Shown piece by piece: positions 1 through 9,201 of a DNA stretch of 64,000 nt (within the stretch, counting starts at the first letter, position 1; the number at the start of each line of letters is the position of its first letter). The position numbers and the translations under genes are program-made. The stretch lies in NCBI GenBank assembly GCA_034421575.1, contig DAOUKG010000023.1:54606-118605 (forward strand), read 5' to 3'. The notes under the pieces are model-generated. The model did no database searches. It was not told the origin of the DNA and saw nothing but the letters and a program-made list of their open reading frames with translations. Source of the stretch: VXLM01 sp034421575. GTDB lineage: Bacteria; Chloroflexota; Dehalococcoidia; Lucifugimonadales; VXLM01.

Positions 1-2028
1 GAAGCATGGACGCTCCTGTCGAACGCGTACACCGCACTCAGGGAAGCGACTACGGCAGGTTTCAACATCCGGTCTTCATTACCCGACTGTTCCACAGAAT
101 TCCCCTGGTCCGACTATGAGGTGGGAAACCTCACCAGCGCTAGTCCGTACTTCGGATGGTCCAGAATTGGCAACGGTGAAAATCAGGCATATGGACTCCG
201 AGCGCAATTCGATGAATCCGAATACTGGCGCAGGATGCAGACCGGATGGGAACAGGTCGATGTCGACACATTCTCGAATACCGTGCCGGGTTGGCGTGGA
301 GACCTGTCGGATCCCCACTACATGCTCGAAACCATACTGAAGTACGCCAACTGGTCGAATTTCGAGATTTCCCACAACGCTGATAGATGGGCCACTCTTC
401 GGATCGGGTTGGAAATGGACGGCGCGGCTAACGGTTCAGGCGCCGAGAGGGTGGATATTGCTATAGTCATCGATAAGGAGACCTATTCGATATCAGAATA
501 CAGCATGAATTGGACGCTCAACGATGAGGCCTGTGGCGCTTACGTCGTCGAAGCCCGGGACGGCCGGTACGGCATCGACTTCTCCTTCCCCGACGAGATA
601 AGGCAAAACTCCCACTTGGTGGAGAATTGCGAACTCGAACAGTTGGGCATTCTCGAAGGGTTTATCCGCCTGCACGGGCATTGGGCTAGAGAATGCCAGC
701 AAGGGAGCATTGAAGATGGCTATGTCCGCTCCTACGGTTTTGAGCTCAAAGACTGGACGTTAGTACGTTTCGATTTGAATTCATCGGACGAAACGTCCTT
801 CAAATTGCTGAATGTCGACACCACCGGACAAACGGAGGTGGAGCTGAGTTCAACCGGTTTCCTCGTGGGTGAACCGTACTGTAAAGAGGGGGAGACGTGG
901 AGTTGGGCTCACGTTCTCCTGCCACCAGGGAAATACATCGTGGGGGCGATTACCGACAATCGCGCCATGCCAGGATCATTCGAACTTACAGTCACAGGGC
1001 AGTCGACTCCCCCACCACCCCTTCGATTCAAAGCCATTAGCGTAAATAGGCTTCAGACTTGCGGTCTCCTTACTGACGGAACCCCTTTGTGCTGGGGAAG
1101 GAGAAGTGTTGAAGGGGACGGCGCCGACACGCCACCGGGTGATTTCGTGTCGATTAGCAGAGGGGGACACGCCTGCGCACTCCGTGGGGACGGCACGCCC
1201 GTGTGTTGGGACTTTGTACAGGAAGGCAAACATACCTGCCAACCCAAAGAAGACGGCGGCATATACTGCACGCGCGATGGACAGCGTATTCCATCGGCGA
1301 CGACGAGTGTCCGAGACGGAGACACTACCGTCATTCGCACCATTTCAGTAATTTTTGGGTACTATGACCAGACACCTCCGGCAAACCACAGGTTCAAGGC
1401 AATCAGCGTAGGTTGGAATTTCACTTGTGCACTACACGAAGATGGCACTCCAACATGTTGGGGCGGCAACGAGCATGGGCAAGCTTCTCCTCCACCCGGC
1501 GAAAAGTTCACGGCCATCAGCAGCGGAACCGGCCATACATGCGCCTTACGTTCAGACGGCGCTGCACTGTGCTGGGGCTATAGCCAAAACCACAGCACCG
1601 CAGCGCCAGTAGATGAGCGTTTTGTCGCCGTTAGCGCCGGACCAGAGCACTCTTGCGGATTGCGGGAAGACGGCGTGGCCGTGTGCTGGGGCGACGGTGG
1701 CAACACGATATGCACAGGTACAGGTTGCCATTCTGAGTGGAGCCCGGAGCCTATACCGGAATCGCCCCCGGAAGGTGAGCGTTTTGCATCGCTGAGTACC
1801 GACGGTCCTCACTGTGGGCTCCGAATGGACGGCACCCCGGTATGCTGGACCAAGTACGTTGATTCTGGACTTTCATCTCCGCCCCAAGGGGAACGGTTCA
1901 CGTCCATCAGCGCGTCCCCTACGCACGCCTGCGGGCTGCGAGAGGAAGGTGAAGTGGTCTGCTGGGGGGAGGACTGGTTCGGCCAAGCCTCACCCCCGGA
2001 CGGGAAGGCGTGGATCGAGACCCCTTGA
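1..2028 (+). CDS. RCC1-repeat surface protein, 5'-truncated by the window edge
   Basis: The reading frame is open from base 1, so the start lies upstream; 675 residues are visible. Roughly residues 240-335 look like a PPC-type beta-sandwich (a run of the type YGFELKDWTLVRFDL followed by a GKYIVGAITDN segment). From about residue 341 there are seven or eight RCC1/BNR-like units, each built as F-x-A/S-I-S ... H-x-C-A/G-L-R-x-D-G-x-x-V-C-W-G. Such repeats make a beta-propeller; the paired Cys in every blade suggests an extracytoplasmic, disulfide-stabilised protein. One unit (about residues 410-430, CTRDG instead of CWG) is degenerate. No catalytic motif is visible; adhesion or ligand binding is inferred. 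The next gene starts 37 bp downstream on the same strand. Confidence 0.75.
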   Translation, partial: EAWTLLSNAYTALREATTAGFNIRSSLPDCSTEFPWSDYEVGNLTSASPYFGWSRIGNGENQAYGLRAQFDESEYWRRMQTGWEQVDVDTFSNTVPGWRGDLSDPHYMLETILKYANWSNFEISHNADRWATLRIGLEMDGAANGSGAERVDIAIVIDKETYSISEYSMNWTLNDEACGAYVVEARDGRYGIDFSFPDEIRQNSHLVENCELEQLGILEGFIRLHGHWARECQQGSIEDGYVRSYGFELKDWTLVRFDLNSSDETSFKLLNVDTTGQTEVELSSTGFLVGEPYCKEGETWSWAHVLLPPGKYIVGAITDNRAMPGSFELTVTGQSTPPPPLRFKAISVNRLQTCGLLTDGTPLCWGRRSVEGDGADTPPGDFVSISRGGHACALRGDGTPVCWDFVQEGKHTCQPKEDGGIYCTRDGQRIPSATTSVRDGDTTVIRTISVIFGYYDQTPPANHRFKAISVGWNFTCALHEDGTPTCWGGNEHGQASPPPGEKFTAISSGTGHTCALRSDGAALCWGYSQNHSTAAPVDERFVAVSAGPEHSCGLREDGVAVCWGDGGNTICTGTGCHSEWSPEPIPESPPEGERFASLSTDGPHCGLRMDGTPVCWTKYVDSGLSSPPQGERFTSISASPTHACGLREEGEVVCWGEDWFGQASPPDGKAWIETP

Positions 2029-2065
2029 TTCAAGGTTCTCTATTCTGTCAAGTCGGGGGCGATAG

Positions 2066-3036
2066 ATGACAAATGACGGCGACCGCGAGGTTGATGTTCG
2101 ATTCTCGAACGGCGACGTGACGCTAGCCGGGACTCTCGTCTTGCCTGGAACCGGCGACCCACATCCGGCGGTGGTGTTTATCCACGGCGCAGGTCGGAAT
2201 ACAAGGGAACATACGAGGTTCTTCGCCGACACTTTTGCGTCCCATGGAATAGCCGGACTCGTGTACGACAAGAGAGGCGTGGGGGACTCGACGGGCGAAT
2301 TCCCGGACGATCTCATATCCAGCTTTGTAGACCTTGCCGACGACGCTATAGCCGGACAATCTTTCCTGAGGGAGCGGCCGGATATCGATTCATCGCGTAT
2401 TGGGTTTTTTGGGGGTTCAGCCAGGGCGGATGGCTGGCCCCACTGGCCGCCTCTCGTTCGGACGGGACCGCGTTTGTGATCTGCGTCGGGGGACCTGGCG
2501 TAGATGGCGAAAGCCAGATGCAATACGCCATTCCCAACCTGATGCGTGCCGACGGGTTCACCGAGGAGGCAATCAGCGAGACCCTGAAGGACAGGGCTTA
2601 TCTCCAAGACCTCCTGCATGAGATCGCTGTTTCCGGCGAAGGATGGGAAGAACTCGATGCCCAAGTCGAAAGGATCAAGCGTACGGGGCTGCCTCTATAC
2701 GTCGGGATACCGGAGGCCGAATACCAGGACATTCGAGACGTGATCGATATCGACGCCTGGCGTCCTGAGCGTTCGGAAGCCGCAAAGCATGATCCGTATG
2801 CGGTCTTGACGAAGGTCACGTGTCCGGTACTGTCAATCTACGGCGAATGTGACGCGAGCGTCCCGGTAGCCAAGAGCGTGGAGGTATTCGAAGCGGCGCT
2901 GGAAGAGGCAGGGAACGCGGACTATACGATCAAGGTCTTCCCGAAGGCTAATCATGGGGTTAGAGTCGGCGACGACTACGCGGAGGGATACCTTGAGTTC
3001 ATGACTTCCTGGCTGGCGGAACGACTCTTCAAGTAG
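2066..3036 (+). pseudogene. Alpha/beta hydrolase, frameshifted at the nucleophile elbow
   Basis: Two reading frames together make one hydrolase of about 320 residues. The 5' part (from ATG 2066) has the oxyanion segment VVFIHGAGR and a YDKRGVGDSTG stretch. The 3' part carries the acid residue in YGECDASVP and the catalytic His in KANHGVR. The frame changes in a T6G5 homopolymer at 2405-2415: reading the downstream frame back gives GFSQGGW, the expected G-x-S-x-G elbow, while the upstream frame ends about 60 codons later in nonsense. Removing two G (or adding one) restores IGFFGFSQGGW. Either a true recent pseudogene or a homopolymer sequencing error. Family: dienelactone-hydrolase-like or X-Pro-peptidase-like esterases; substrate unknown. 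Confidence 0.75.
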
Positions 3037-3137
3037 GCCGGGTGTTGCCTGGCCCCGCCCATGCCCGCACTTGACGGCCGAACGTGGCGTCTATAAGGTC
3101 GAGGCGCTGGGCATGTCGGTCGGCTGAGGGGAGCGTG

Positions 3138-4313
3138 ATGACAGCATCCACGACACTCGACGTGAGTGAAGGCAGCATCGATGGCCGCCCATACCGCGTG
3201 GGGCTGATCGGCACCGGAATCATGGGGACGAACCATGCCATCGGGTACATGCTCAACCCGCGGACGGAGATCGTGGCCGTTGCGGACTCCGATCCGCAGA
3301 ACCTCGTACGTTTCTCGCGGCGGTTTGGAGTAACGTCCACCTACTCGTCCTACGAGGAGATGTTCTCGTGGGAGAGTCTCGATATCGCGGCGCCGATTCT
3401 GCCCGCGCGTCCGAACCCTGATGCCGTGATCGCTGCTGCGCGGGCGGGCATCCCCGCCGTCTTTTGCGAGAAGCCGATCTGCGCCAGCCTGGAGGATGCA
3501 GACCGCATGGTCGCCGAGACATCGTCGCGGGGCGTCCACTGGGCTGCGGCCGACGCCATGCGAAATCTCCCCGGGTTCTGGCAGGTCAAGGAGATGGTCG
3601 ACTCCGGCGAACTGGGGCCGGTCAGGTCGATAAACATCTACCTCGGTGTGGGAGACGGTCGCGGCGAGATCTGGGGCGCGAACTGCCAGGACCTGAGCGT
3701 TGCGCGGCTGTTCGCGGACGACGCCGACGTGGAGTGGGCAGTTGGATGGGTGCGTGGCAACCCGTTCGACGACGTCGACCAGGCTATGGGCGGCTGCATC
3801 CGGTTCGAGAACGGCGTCGAGTGCTTCATCAACATGCGGGCGGAGTCGAGGCGGGGCATCGAGATCGTGACCGAGAAGGGCGTGATGTTCAGCGACTTCA
3901 ACAAGTTTCGTGTGTGGAAGCTCGGGGACATGAAGGGCGAGACGGCACAACTCGATGACCTTGTGGAAAACCCTGACGCGATTCCCGAGGCCGGGCTGAA
4001 CGAGACTCTGTACGATGAGCGGGGCTGGCGATACCCCGGAAACCGCATGAAGGCCAGCATACAGGCCATTGTCGACTGCCTGGAGCTCGGCGTGCCGCCC
4101 AAATGCAGCGGGGAGAATATGGCGAAGGTGCTCGAAATCATAATCGCGCTCCGAGAGTCCCACCGGCGATGCCATGCTCCCGTGCAGCTCCCTATCGAAG
4201 ACCGCAGTCTCCGCGTCGAGCCTCTGCCGTACCGCTGGATCAACCGCAAGGAGGTCTTCGGCGTGGAGAGGTACGAAGAGCTTATGAGTGGACATATCAA
4301 GGAGGACGGATGA
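3138..4313 (+). CDS. Gfo/Idh/MocA-family NAD(P)-dependent oxidoreductase
   Basis: Predicted sugar or polyol dehydrogenase, 391 residues. The ATG at 3138 is chosen because it follows a GAGGGGAG ribosome-binding site and leaves a short lead before the Rossmann motif GLIGTGIMG. The family hallmark EKP is present in CEKPICASLEDAD, near residue 115, which supplies the lysine that contacts substrate and cofactor. The C-terminal half has the alpha/beta substrate domain. The stop codon overlaps the start of the next gene (ATGA at 4310-4313), so the dehydrogenase and the TIM-barrel glycosidase-like protein are translationally coupled and probably act on the same carbohydrate. One of four paralogues in this window. 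Substrate cannot be read from the sequence. Confidence 0.88.
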   Translation: MTASTTLDVSEGSIDGRPYRVGLIGTGIMGTNHAIGYMLNPRTEIVAVADSDPQNLVRFSRRFGVTSTYSSYEEMFSWESLDIAAPILPARPNPDAVIAAARAGIPAVFCEKPICASLEDADRMVAETSSRGVHWAAADAMRNLPGFWQVKEMVDSGELGPVRSINIYLGVGDGRGEIWGANCQDLSVARLFADDADVEWAVGWVRGNPFDDVDQAMGGCIRFENGVECFINMRAESRRGIEIVTEKGVMFSDFNKFRVWKLGDMKGETAQLDDLVENPDAIPEAGLNETLYDERGWRYPGNRMKASIQAIVDCLELGVPPKCSGENMAKVLEIIIALRESHRRCHAPVQLPIEDRSLRVEPLPYRWINRKEVFGVERYEELMSGHIKEDG

Positions 4314-5866
4314 GACAGGCAACGCCGCAGTACCGGATCATCTTCAACTGGGACGGCGCGCCCATGGACTACGACGAGCACCCGCAGTCGATCGATCAGC
4401 TCATGCGCCAGATCTACGGGCCGCTGGAGGGGACGCAGGTCGACGCCATGTTCTGGAGCATCGGCTCCCATGAGGCCGAGTGGCCCTCGGAGGTACACGA
4501 GCGGCTCGGCGATGGGGAAGGGCGCGTCTACAAGTCGATGCGGGCGATGCGCCACTCGGAAGGCGTGCGGAGCATGTTCGAGCGGGTAGAGAACCCCTTT
4601 CAGGCGATGGTCGACCGTGGGCGTGAGCTGGGGATGGACGTCTATGTCTCCATTCGGATGAACGACAACCACTTCTATGGGACTCGCCCGGAGGACTTCA
4701 AGCGTCTGAATCGCGGTACGAAGCTACGGCAGGACCACCCCGAATGGCTGTTGGACGTGGGCGACGTGCCGGAGCAGCGGGGCATCGGTTCCTGGAACAT
4801 GGCCATACCCGAAATGAAGGAGCAGAAGCTGTCGTACATCCAGGAGGCATGCTTGCAGGCCGACTGGGACGGCGTCGAGCTCGACTGGCAGAGGCACCCG
4901 TTTCACGTGCCGGAGAACTACGGCTACCGGCTGCGTTATGCCCTGACCGACTTCCAGCGGGCGATCCGCCGGATGACCGACGACATCGCGGCGCAGAGAG
5001 GCCGCCCCTTCTACGTGGCTTCGCGGGTGGCGACGACGCTCGAATCGTGCCGCAACATCGGCTATGACGTGGAGCGCTGGATCGAGGAGGACCTTACCGA
5101 CATCATCATCGGAGCGGGTGGGTCGGCCACCGACCCGGGGATGGAGGTCGCCGAATTCAAGACTCTGACGCGGGATACGCACATCCGGCTCTACGGCGGT
5201 TTCGACAGCATCTACCGCCAGCAGGCCGAGCGGCTCATTTCGCATGACGAGTGGCGCGACGCCTGGCTTCGCGCCGTTGCGACCGGATACTACGACCAGG
5301 GCGCGGACGGGATGTACACGTTCAACTGGTTCCCCGGCAAGGAGGCGTGGGGAGGTCTGCTCGACACCATCGGATCACTCGACACGCTGGCAGGCAGGAA
5401 CAAGCTCTACACCGCTCTCCACAGAGGCCCGACGTACCTCGAAGGCATAGCGCCGAACGCCGTCAACGACCGCATCTACGGGCAGACCGCCGTCGTCCTC
5501 TTCAGGTCGCTCACCCACGAGGGCCCGACGATTGACGTGCCCGTCTACGACGACGTTGGGGCGCAGGCCGACGACATAGACGTGATCAGGTTGATGATCG
5601 AGTTCGAGCACTGGGCGCCCGACGACGAGGTGGAGGTGAGCCTGGACGGTGCCGTGCTCGGCGAGCCTGATATCCAAGATGCCGCAGCGCTCAGCGGAGA
5701 TCCGACGGACGTATCGGAGAACAAGTGGCTCACGTGGGACCTGACACCCGCCCAGGCCGCGAAGGGCAGTCACGCGGTCAAGGTAGTCCTCCTCAACCGC
5801 GACGAACGCATCGGCGTCCCGCTGATCGTCAAGTCGGTGGATGTGTACGTGGCGTATGGGGGCTGA
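4310..5866 (+). CDS. TIM-barrel glycoside-hydrolase-like protein (GHL paralogue 1)
   Basis: Protein of 518 residues starting at the ATG that overlaps the upstream stop; GGAGG lies just before it. The N-terminal 390 residues read as a TIM barrel: conserved pieces are DVYVSIRMNDNH, a DGVELDWQRHPFH strand (acidic residues at the barrel mouth) and GADGMYTFNW. The last about 120 residues look like a beta-sandwich (DDEVEVSLDGAVL ... VDVYVAYGG), resembling a carbohydrate-binding domain. The same two-domain plan occurs in the proteins at 50644 and 52455. No signal peptide, so a cytoplasmic role on imported oligosaccharides or glycosides is inferred. Family placement (GHL-type, uncharacterised glycosidase-like) is from motif resemblance only. 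Confidence 0.7.
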   Translation: MRQATPQYRIIFNWDGAPMDYDEHPQSIDQLMRQIYGPLEGTQVDAMFWSIGSHEAEWPSEVHERLGDGEGRVYKSMRAMRHSEGVRSMFERVENPFQAMVDRGRELGMDVYVSIRMNDNHFYGTRPEDFKRLNRGTKLRQDHPEWLLDVGDVPEQRGIGSWNMAIPEMKEQKLSYIQEACLQADWDGVELDWQRHPFHVPENYGYRLRYALTDFQRAIRRMTDDIAAQRGRPFYVASRVATTLESCRNIGYDVERWIEEDLTDIIIGAGGSATDPGMEVAEFKTLTRDTHIRLYGGFDSIYRQQAERLISHDEWRDAWLRAVATGYYDQGADGMYTFNWFPGKEAWGGLLDTIGSLDTLAGRNKLYTALHRGPTYLEGIAPNAVNDRIYGQTAVVLFRSLTHEGPTIDVPVYDDVGAQADDIDVIRLMIEFEHWAPDDEVEVSLDGAVLGEPDIQDAAALSGDPTDVSENKWLTWDLTPAQAAKGSHAVKVVLLNRDERIGVPLIVKSVDVYVAYGG

Positions 5867-5882
5867 GGGCGGGTGCAAAGCA

Positions 5883-6176
5883 ATGAATGAGACATTCGAC
5901 CGTTGGGACGCCGCCGAGGAGTTGGCACACCACCCGGAAGACGCCGCCATGTATCTCGAAGCCTGTGTGGACGAGGACCCAGGGGACGGAAGCGTTATCT
6001 TGGCAGCCCTGAACGATATCGCCCGCGCGCAGAGCATGAGCGGGCTGGCCCGCGACGCCGGGTTGAATCGGAGCAACTTATACAAGGCGCTATCCGAAAG
6101 TGGCAACCCTTCCTTTAGCACTGTGCTCAAAATTCTCCGGGCTTTGAATCTAAGGCTACGCATTGAAGCCGCATAA
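5883..6176 (+). CDS. HigA-type addiction-module antidote protein, no toxin partner
   Basis: A 97-residue protein. An in-frame ATG lies 42 bp further upstream inside the preceding gene, but ATG 5883 gives the start typical of the family (MNETFDRWDAAEEL). The second half is an HTH: SMSGLARDAGLNRSNLYKALS followed by a short linker and FSTVLKILRALNLRL, matching the addiction-module antidote prototype (COG3636-like), whose partner is a RelE/HigB-fold toxin normally encoded immediately upstream. Here the upstream neighbour is the glycosidase-like gene 16 bp away and nothing toxin-like follows before hicA. It is therefore either an orphan antitoxin or a recruited regulator. Confidence 0.8.
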   Translation: MNETFDRWDAAEELAHHPEDAAMYLEACVDEDPGDGSVILAALNDIARAQSMSGLARDAGLNRSNLYKALSESGNPSFSTVLKILRALNLRLRIEAA

Positions 6177-6384
6177 GGTTCCCTTCTCAAGACCGCGAAA
6201 CGCACGACCCCAGCCCCCTCTACACAACCGAACTCGCCTGCCTCGCCCACGACCCTAGACGGTAGGGATGTGAAACTACCGTTGTGCATGGCCTCTTAAA
6301 GAAGGACTGTGCAGTCGTACCCCAAACACCGCTCTTTGCGTCAGTTCCCTTGATAATGCTATCATCGATTGCTATCATGTCCTT
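6177..6384. other. Intergenic spacer before hicAB
   Basis: No gene or repeat is visible in the first part. The last 40 bases hold the putative hicA promoter and an inverted repeat described separately. Confidence 0.5.
6350..6378 (+). promoter_or_regulatory. Putative hicAB promoter and operator
   Basis: TTGATA (6350-6355) and TATCAT (6373-6378) are separated by 17 bp, a good sigma-70-type arrangement. The inverted repeat TGATA-atgc-TATCA (6351-6364) overlaps the -35 box, and the word GCTATCAT occurs twice (6358-6365 and 6371-6378). This is where HicB-type autorepressors bind in known modules. The predicted transcription start falls at or next to the GTG at 6385, so the mRNA may be leaderless. 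Confidence 0.5.
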
Positions 6385-6642
6385 GTGAGAAACAAACACC
6401 GTAGAACCCTCTCACTAATCTTCCAGCACCCCACCCATGCGGGAGTACGATGGACTGATATAGAGTCGCTGCTCCTTGCCTGTGGCGCAGAAATCGAAGA
6501 GCGGGCTGGTTCTAGAGTTGCCATCAGATTGAAGGGTATTCGTGCTCACGCTCACCGCCCACATCCTCGAACTGAAGCCAGCAAAGGCCTGGTCGAAGCG
6601 ATGAGAGACTTATTCAGAGAGGCAGGGATAGAGCCATGTTGA
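6385..6642 (+). CDS. hicA: HicA-family mRNA-interferase toxin
   Basis: An 85-residue toxin of the type II HicAB system, expected to cleave mRNA when free of HicB. It belongs to the HicA subgroup that starts NKHRRTL and carries GSRVAIRLKG followed by HAHRPHP; the latter basic/His stretch is the family hallmark. The start is GTG 6385; no Shine-Dalgarno precedes it and the predicted transcription start coincides with it, so a leaderless message is possible. The gene overlaps hicB by 7 bp. Local base use is more AT-rich than the neighbouring metabolic genes, in keeping with mobility of such modules. Confidence 0.88.
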   Translation: MRNKHRRTLSLIFQHPTHAGVRWTDIESLLLACGAEIEERAGSRVAIRLKGIRAHAHRPHPRTEASKGLVEAMRDLFREAGIEPC

Positions 6643-6968
6643 CCTACAAGGGATATCAGGCGAAAGTGGATATCGACTACGATACCGGAGCTCTATATGG
6701 GCGGGTGGTCAACACCCGCGATGTCATCTTCTTTGAAGCGACCTCCTTTGAACAGCTGAAGAAGGAGTTCGAGGTTTCCGTTGACGATTACCTGGCTATG
6801 TGCGCTGAGAGGGGCGAAGAGCCGGACAGGCCCTACTCTGGGAAGATCGCTCTTCGAGTACGACCTGAACTTCACCGGGCAGCGACCACAGCCGCGAAAG
6901 TGCAGGGAAAGAGCCTAAACGCGTGGTTGTCCGATGTCATTGAAAGTACAGTTGAGCAAACTGCTTAA
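6636..6968 (+). CDS. hicB: HicB-family antitoxin
   Basis: A 110-residue antitoxin that neutralises HicA and represses the operon. Residues 1-60 are the partial RNase-H-like HicB fold (MLTYKGYQAKVDIDYDTG ... ATSFEQLKKEF); residues about 72-105 are a ribbon-helix-helix DNA-binding domain (KIALRVRPELHRAATTAA and GKSLNAWLSDVI). Its start overlaps the hicA stop, typical for the toxin-first order of this system. The inverted repeat at 6351-6364 is the likely operator. Confidence 0.92.
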   Translation: MLTYKGYQAKVDIDYDTGALYGRVVNTRDVIFFEATSFEQLKKEFEVSVDDYLAMCAERGEEPDRPYSGKIALRVRPELHRAATTAAKVQGKSLNAWLSDVIESTVEQTA

Positions 6969-7164
6969 CTAGCCAAGAGGTCTTGGCAGGTTTGGTCCAA
7001 TCGCGGTTATCTTATTGCGGGACTATCGACGTGTGGCAGCCGACCTTTGAGGAAATGACACGAGCAAAGAGGCCTTCGCTGCTCGATCCCCGAGGAATCA
7101 CAGCTTGGTCGCTTTAGTGCTCCCCTCTACGTGGGTCGCTAGGGTCGCCACTCGCGGCCCCGAC

Positions 7165-7192
7165 TGGATACCGGCCTCCGCCGGTATGACGG
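7165..7192. repeat. REP-like palindrome
   Basis: TGGATACCGGCC...GGTATGACGG, a variant of the dispersed TGGATTCCCGC/GCGGGAATGACG hairpin family found many times in this window. It lies between hicB and the DUF3179 gene. Confidence 0.7.
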
Positions 7193-7229
7193 ACTCGTGG
7201 CATTGTTACGAGGGATGTAGCTGCGTTTT

Positions 7230-8846
7230 CTACCCCTCGCTCTCGTAGAGCTCGGTGTTGGGGTAGAAGGCGAACCAGCCGAACCAGAACGATGAGTGAG
7301 TGGGGATGCGGGCCAGCGTCTGGGACGAGTCTGCCGCGTTCACCAATGCCTCTTCCGTGACGTTCCACTCTTGGCCGCTCTGGTCCACGACCTTCATGGG
7401 AATGCCGGTCGAGGTGTCGTCCTGAAGGCGCGAGAACTCCTGGTCGCCGCGCTCGTATGCAGTGGCGGCCTGGGATAGCTCGGAGGCGAGGACGACGATG
7501 TTCGTCTCGCCCAGCACGTCGTTGACGACCCGGTCGGTCTGCAGCGCGGTGACGGGATAGGCCTTCGTAGCCTCGCCGATCCTCACGCCGAGAACCACGT
7601 CCTTGGCCTCCAGGCTGTCGTCCCGGATCCATACGGGGAACATCGTCTCGGGAGTGTTGAAGTACTGATAGTACGTGGCGTTGGGATTGTCCTCGGGGAA
7701 GTACCTTCCCGGCTGGTAGACGCCGGTGTTGAGGGAGAGCACCGTGGTGTCGGGATGCGTGTTCTTCCACTCGCCCCACGTCGTGAGCAGGGTCGGGAAG
7801 AAGTCCAGTTGTATGCCGCTGTCGGCCAGTTCACCTATGACCGGCTGTCCCAGTTCCTGGTTCCACAGTGAAAGGGTCTCGCGGTCGTACATGATCTTGT
7901 TGCTGCGATAGAGGAACCCCGACGTTCCGAATGTGGTCTCGATATCGTTGAACTTGCCGCTGTACGCGATGCCTGCGCCGCAGAGCGTGCAGTATGCAAG
8001 GGAGATCGGCTCGCCGCCGAGGACGTCGTTCGCCATCTCGTGCGGGTTCATGATGCGGAGGGGATATGCGCGGTGCTCCCCGTTGATCGACACGCCGAAG
8101 ACACGCTCGTGACTTTCGAGGTAGTCGGCCTCTTCGGCGGGAATGCTGGGAGGGAACTCCAATGGTGGTATGCCGTCGGGCGCGACGCCGCCCCACTCGA
8201 TCTCGAACGGCTCGATGCGCGAGGTATCCTCGTAGCCCTGCAGGAGCTGCTCGAATCCGGGATGGATGCCTGCGAGGAAGCGGCGCTTGAGCTGCGGGTA
8301 GCCGTCGGGAGGACGGTACTCGTCCAGATTTGCGCCGACCCACTCGAACCATGAGTGCCATTCCCCGCCGAAGTCCTGTCCTGTGAGCTCCTTGAGCGTG
8401 AGAAGCGCCTCCTCCAACACTTCCAGGCGGTTGACGTATCTCATGAGCGTCACGATGACGGGCACCATGGACTTGTCCCCCTGGTGACGGGCCGACTGCA
8501 TCCCGTCGATGGCCAGTCCGGGATTCGGGGAGAGGTCATTGAACACGGTGCTGCTGATGCCCTGGAATATCTTGGACATCGGGAGGACAGAGTCGTACTC
8601 CCTGTCGCTCAAAGGCGTGGGAACGGCGGTCGGCTCTTCGGAGCTTGACTCGGCGACGGGGGTAGGGCGCGGCGTGGGGGTATTCGCGGTCTGCTGTGGG
8701 GCAGGCTGCGCGGGGGGAGGGGGTGAGAGTTCGTCCTCCGTCGGGAGTTCAGGCGGGCCCGCGCTCGATCCGCAGGCGACGGCAAAGGCCAGCAACGTCG
8801 CGACGGCGACGGCCCAGGTAGTTCGTGAGAGGAATGGGATGTGCAT
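7230..8846 (-). CDS. DUF3179 domain lipoprotein
   Basis: A 538-residue secreted lipoprotein. Residues 1-24 form a signal peptide ending in the lipobox FAVAC with Cys25. Residues about 26-80 are a Pro/Thr/Ser linker. The C-terminal part (about 220-530) matches DUF3179, with the diagnostic YCTLCGAG cysteine pair near residues 284-291 and a typical FGTSGFLYRSNKIMYDRET segment. The function of DUF3179 is not established; it is common in lipoproteins of marine bacteria and archaea. It stands alone, with repeats on both sides, reading opposite to hicAB. Confidence 0.85.
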   Translation of the reverse strand: MHIPFLSRTTWAVAVATLLAFAVACGSSAGPPELPTEDELSPPPPAQPAPQQTANTPTPRPTPVAESSSEEPTAVPTPLSDREYDSVLPMSKIFQGISSTVFNDLSPNPGLAIDGMQSARHQGDKSMVPVIVTLMRYVNRLEVLEEALLTLKELTGQDFGGEWHSWFEWVGANLDEYRPPDGYPQLKRRFLAGIHPGFEQLLQGYEDTSRIEPFEIEWGGVAPDGIPPLEFPPSIPAEEADYLESHERVFGVSINGEHRAYPLRIMNPHEMANDVLGGEPISLAYCTLCGAGIAYSGKFNDIETTFGTSGFLYRSNKIMYDRETLSLWNQELGQPVIGELADSGIQLDFFPTLLTTWGEWKNTHPDTTVLSLNTGVYQPGRYFPEDNPNATYYQYFNTPETMFPVWIRDDSLEAKDVVLGVRIGEATKAYPVTALQTDRVVNDVLGETNIVVLASELSQAATAYERGDQEFSRLQDDTSTGIPMKVVDQSGQEWNVTEEALVNAADSSQTLARIPTHSSFWFGWFAFYPNTELYESEG

Positions 8847-9201
8847 AGCTGCTCGCTCGGGGTGGGGGATTTGGAGGGTCTATTTGGAGGGTCTATTAGG
8901 GAAAACGAATTCTTTGCATATAAAGATAGCAGAACGGCCTGGTTCATACCGATGGTCGGGGTACCCAATGGGGTGAGTGTTCAGAGTTGGTGAGAGGGAA
9001 TAACCCTCACCCTAGCCCTCTCCCACGAACGGGAGAGGGGACTGAATTCCCGCCTACGCCGGTATGACGGTGGCTGGGTATCTGGTGTTCTCACGAGGTC
9101 TGGGGTGGTTCGGATGCGGATGGCGACCCGTTGGGCGGGAAGCACGCCCCGCCCCTGCTGGATACCGGCATACGCCGGTATGACGGTAAGGTACTCGTCT
9201 G
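8847..9201. repeat. Repeat-filled intergenic region
   Basis: No gene is visible. It contains the CCCTCACCCTAGCCCTCTCCC...GGGAGAGG hairpin (9004-9040), an AATTCCCGCC...GGTATGACGG palindrome (9045-9070) and a GGATACCGGCATACGCCGG palindrome (9159-9186). A tandem GGAGGGTCTATT occurs twice near 8873-8896. Confidence 0.7.

Noticed and set aside
2976..4322. Long antisense open frame opposite the first dehydrogenase
   Set aside because: It lies exactly opposite a gene with clear motifs; GC-rich codon bias opens the complementary frame and the translation (His/Arg/Val-rich) has no family features.
6350..6357. GATAAT at 6352 as hicA -10 box
   Set aside because: The only -35-like sequence upstream is 10 bp away; the TTGATA/TATCAT pair has correct 17-bp spacing.
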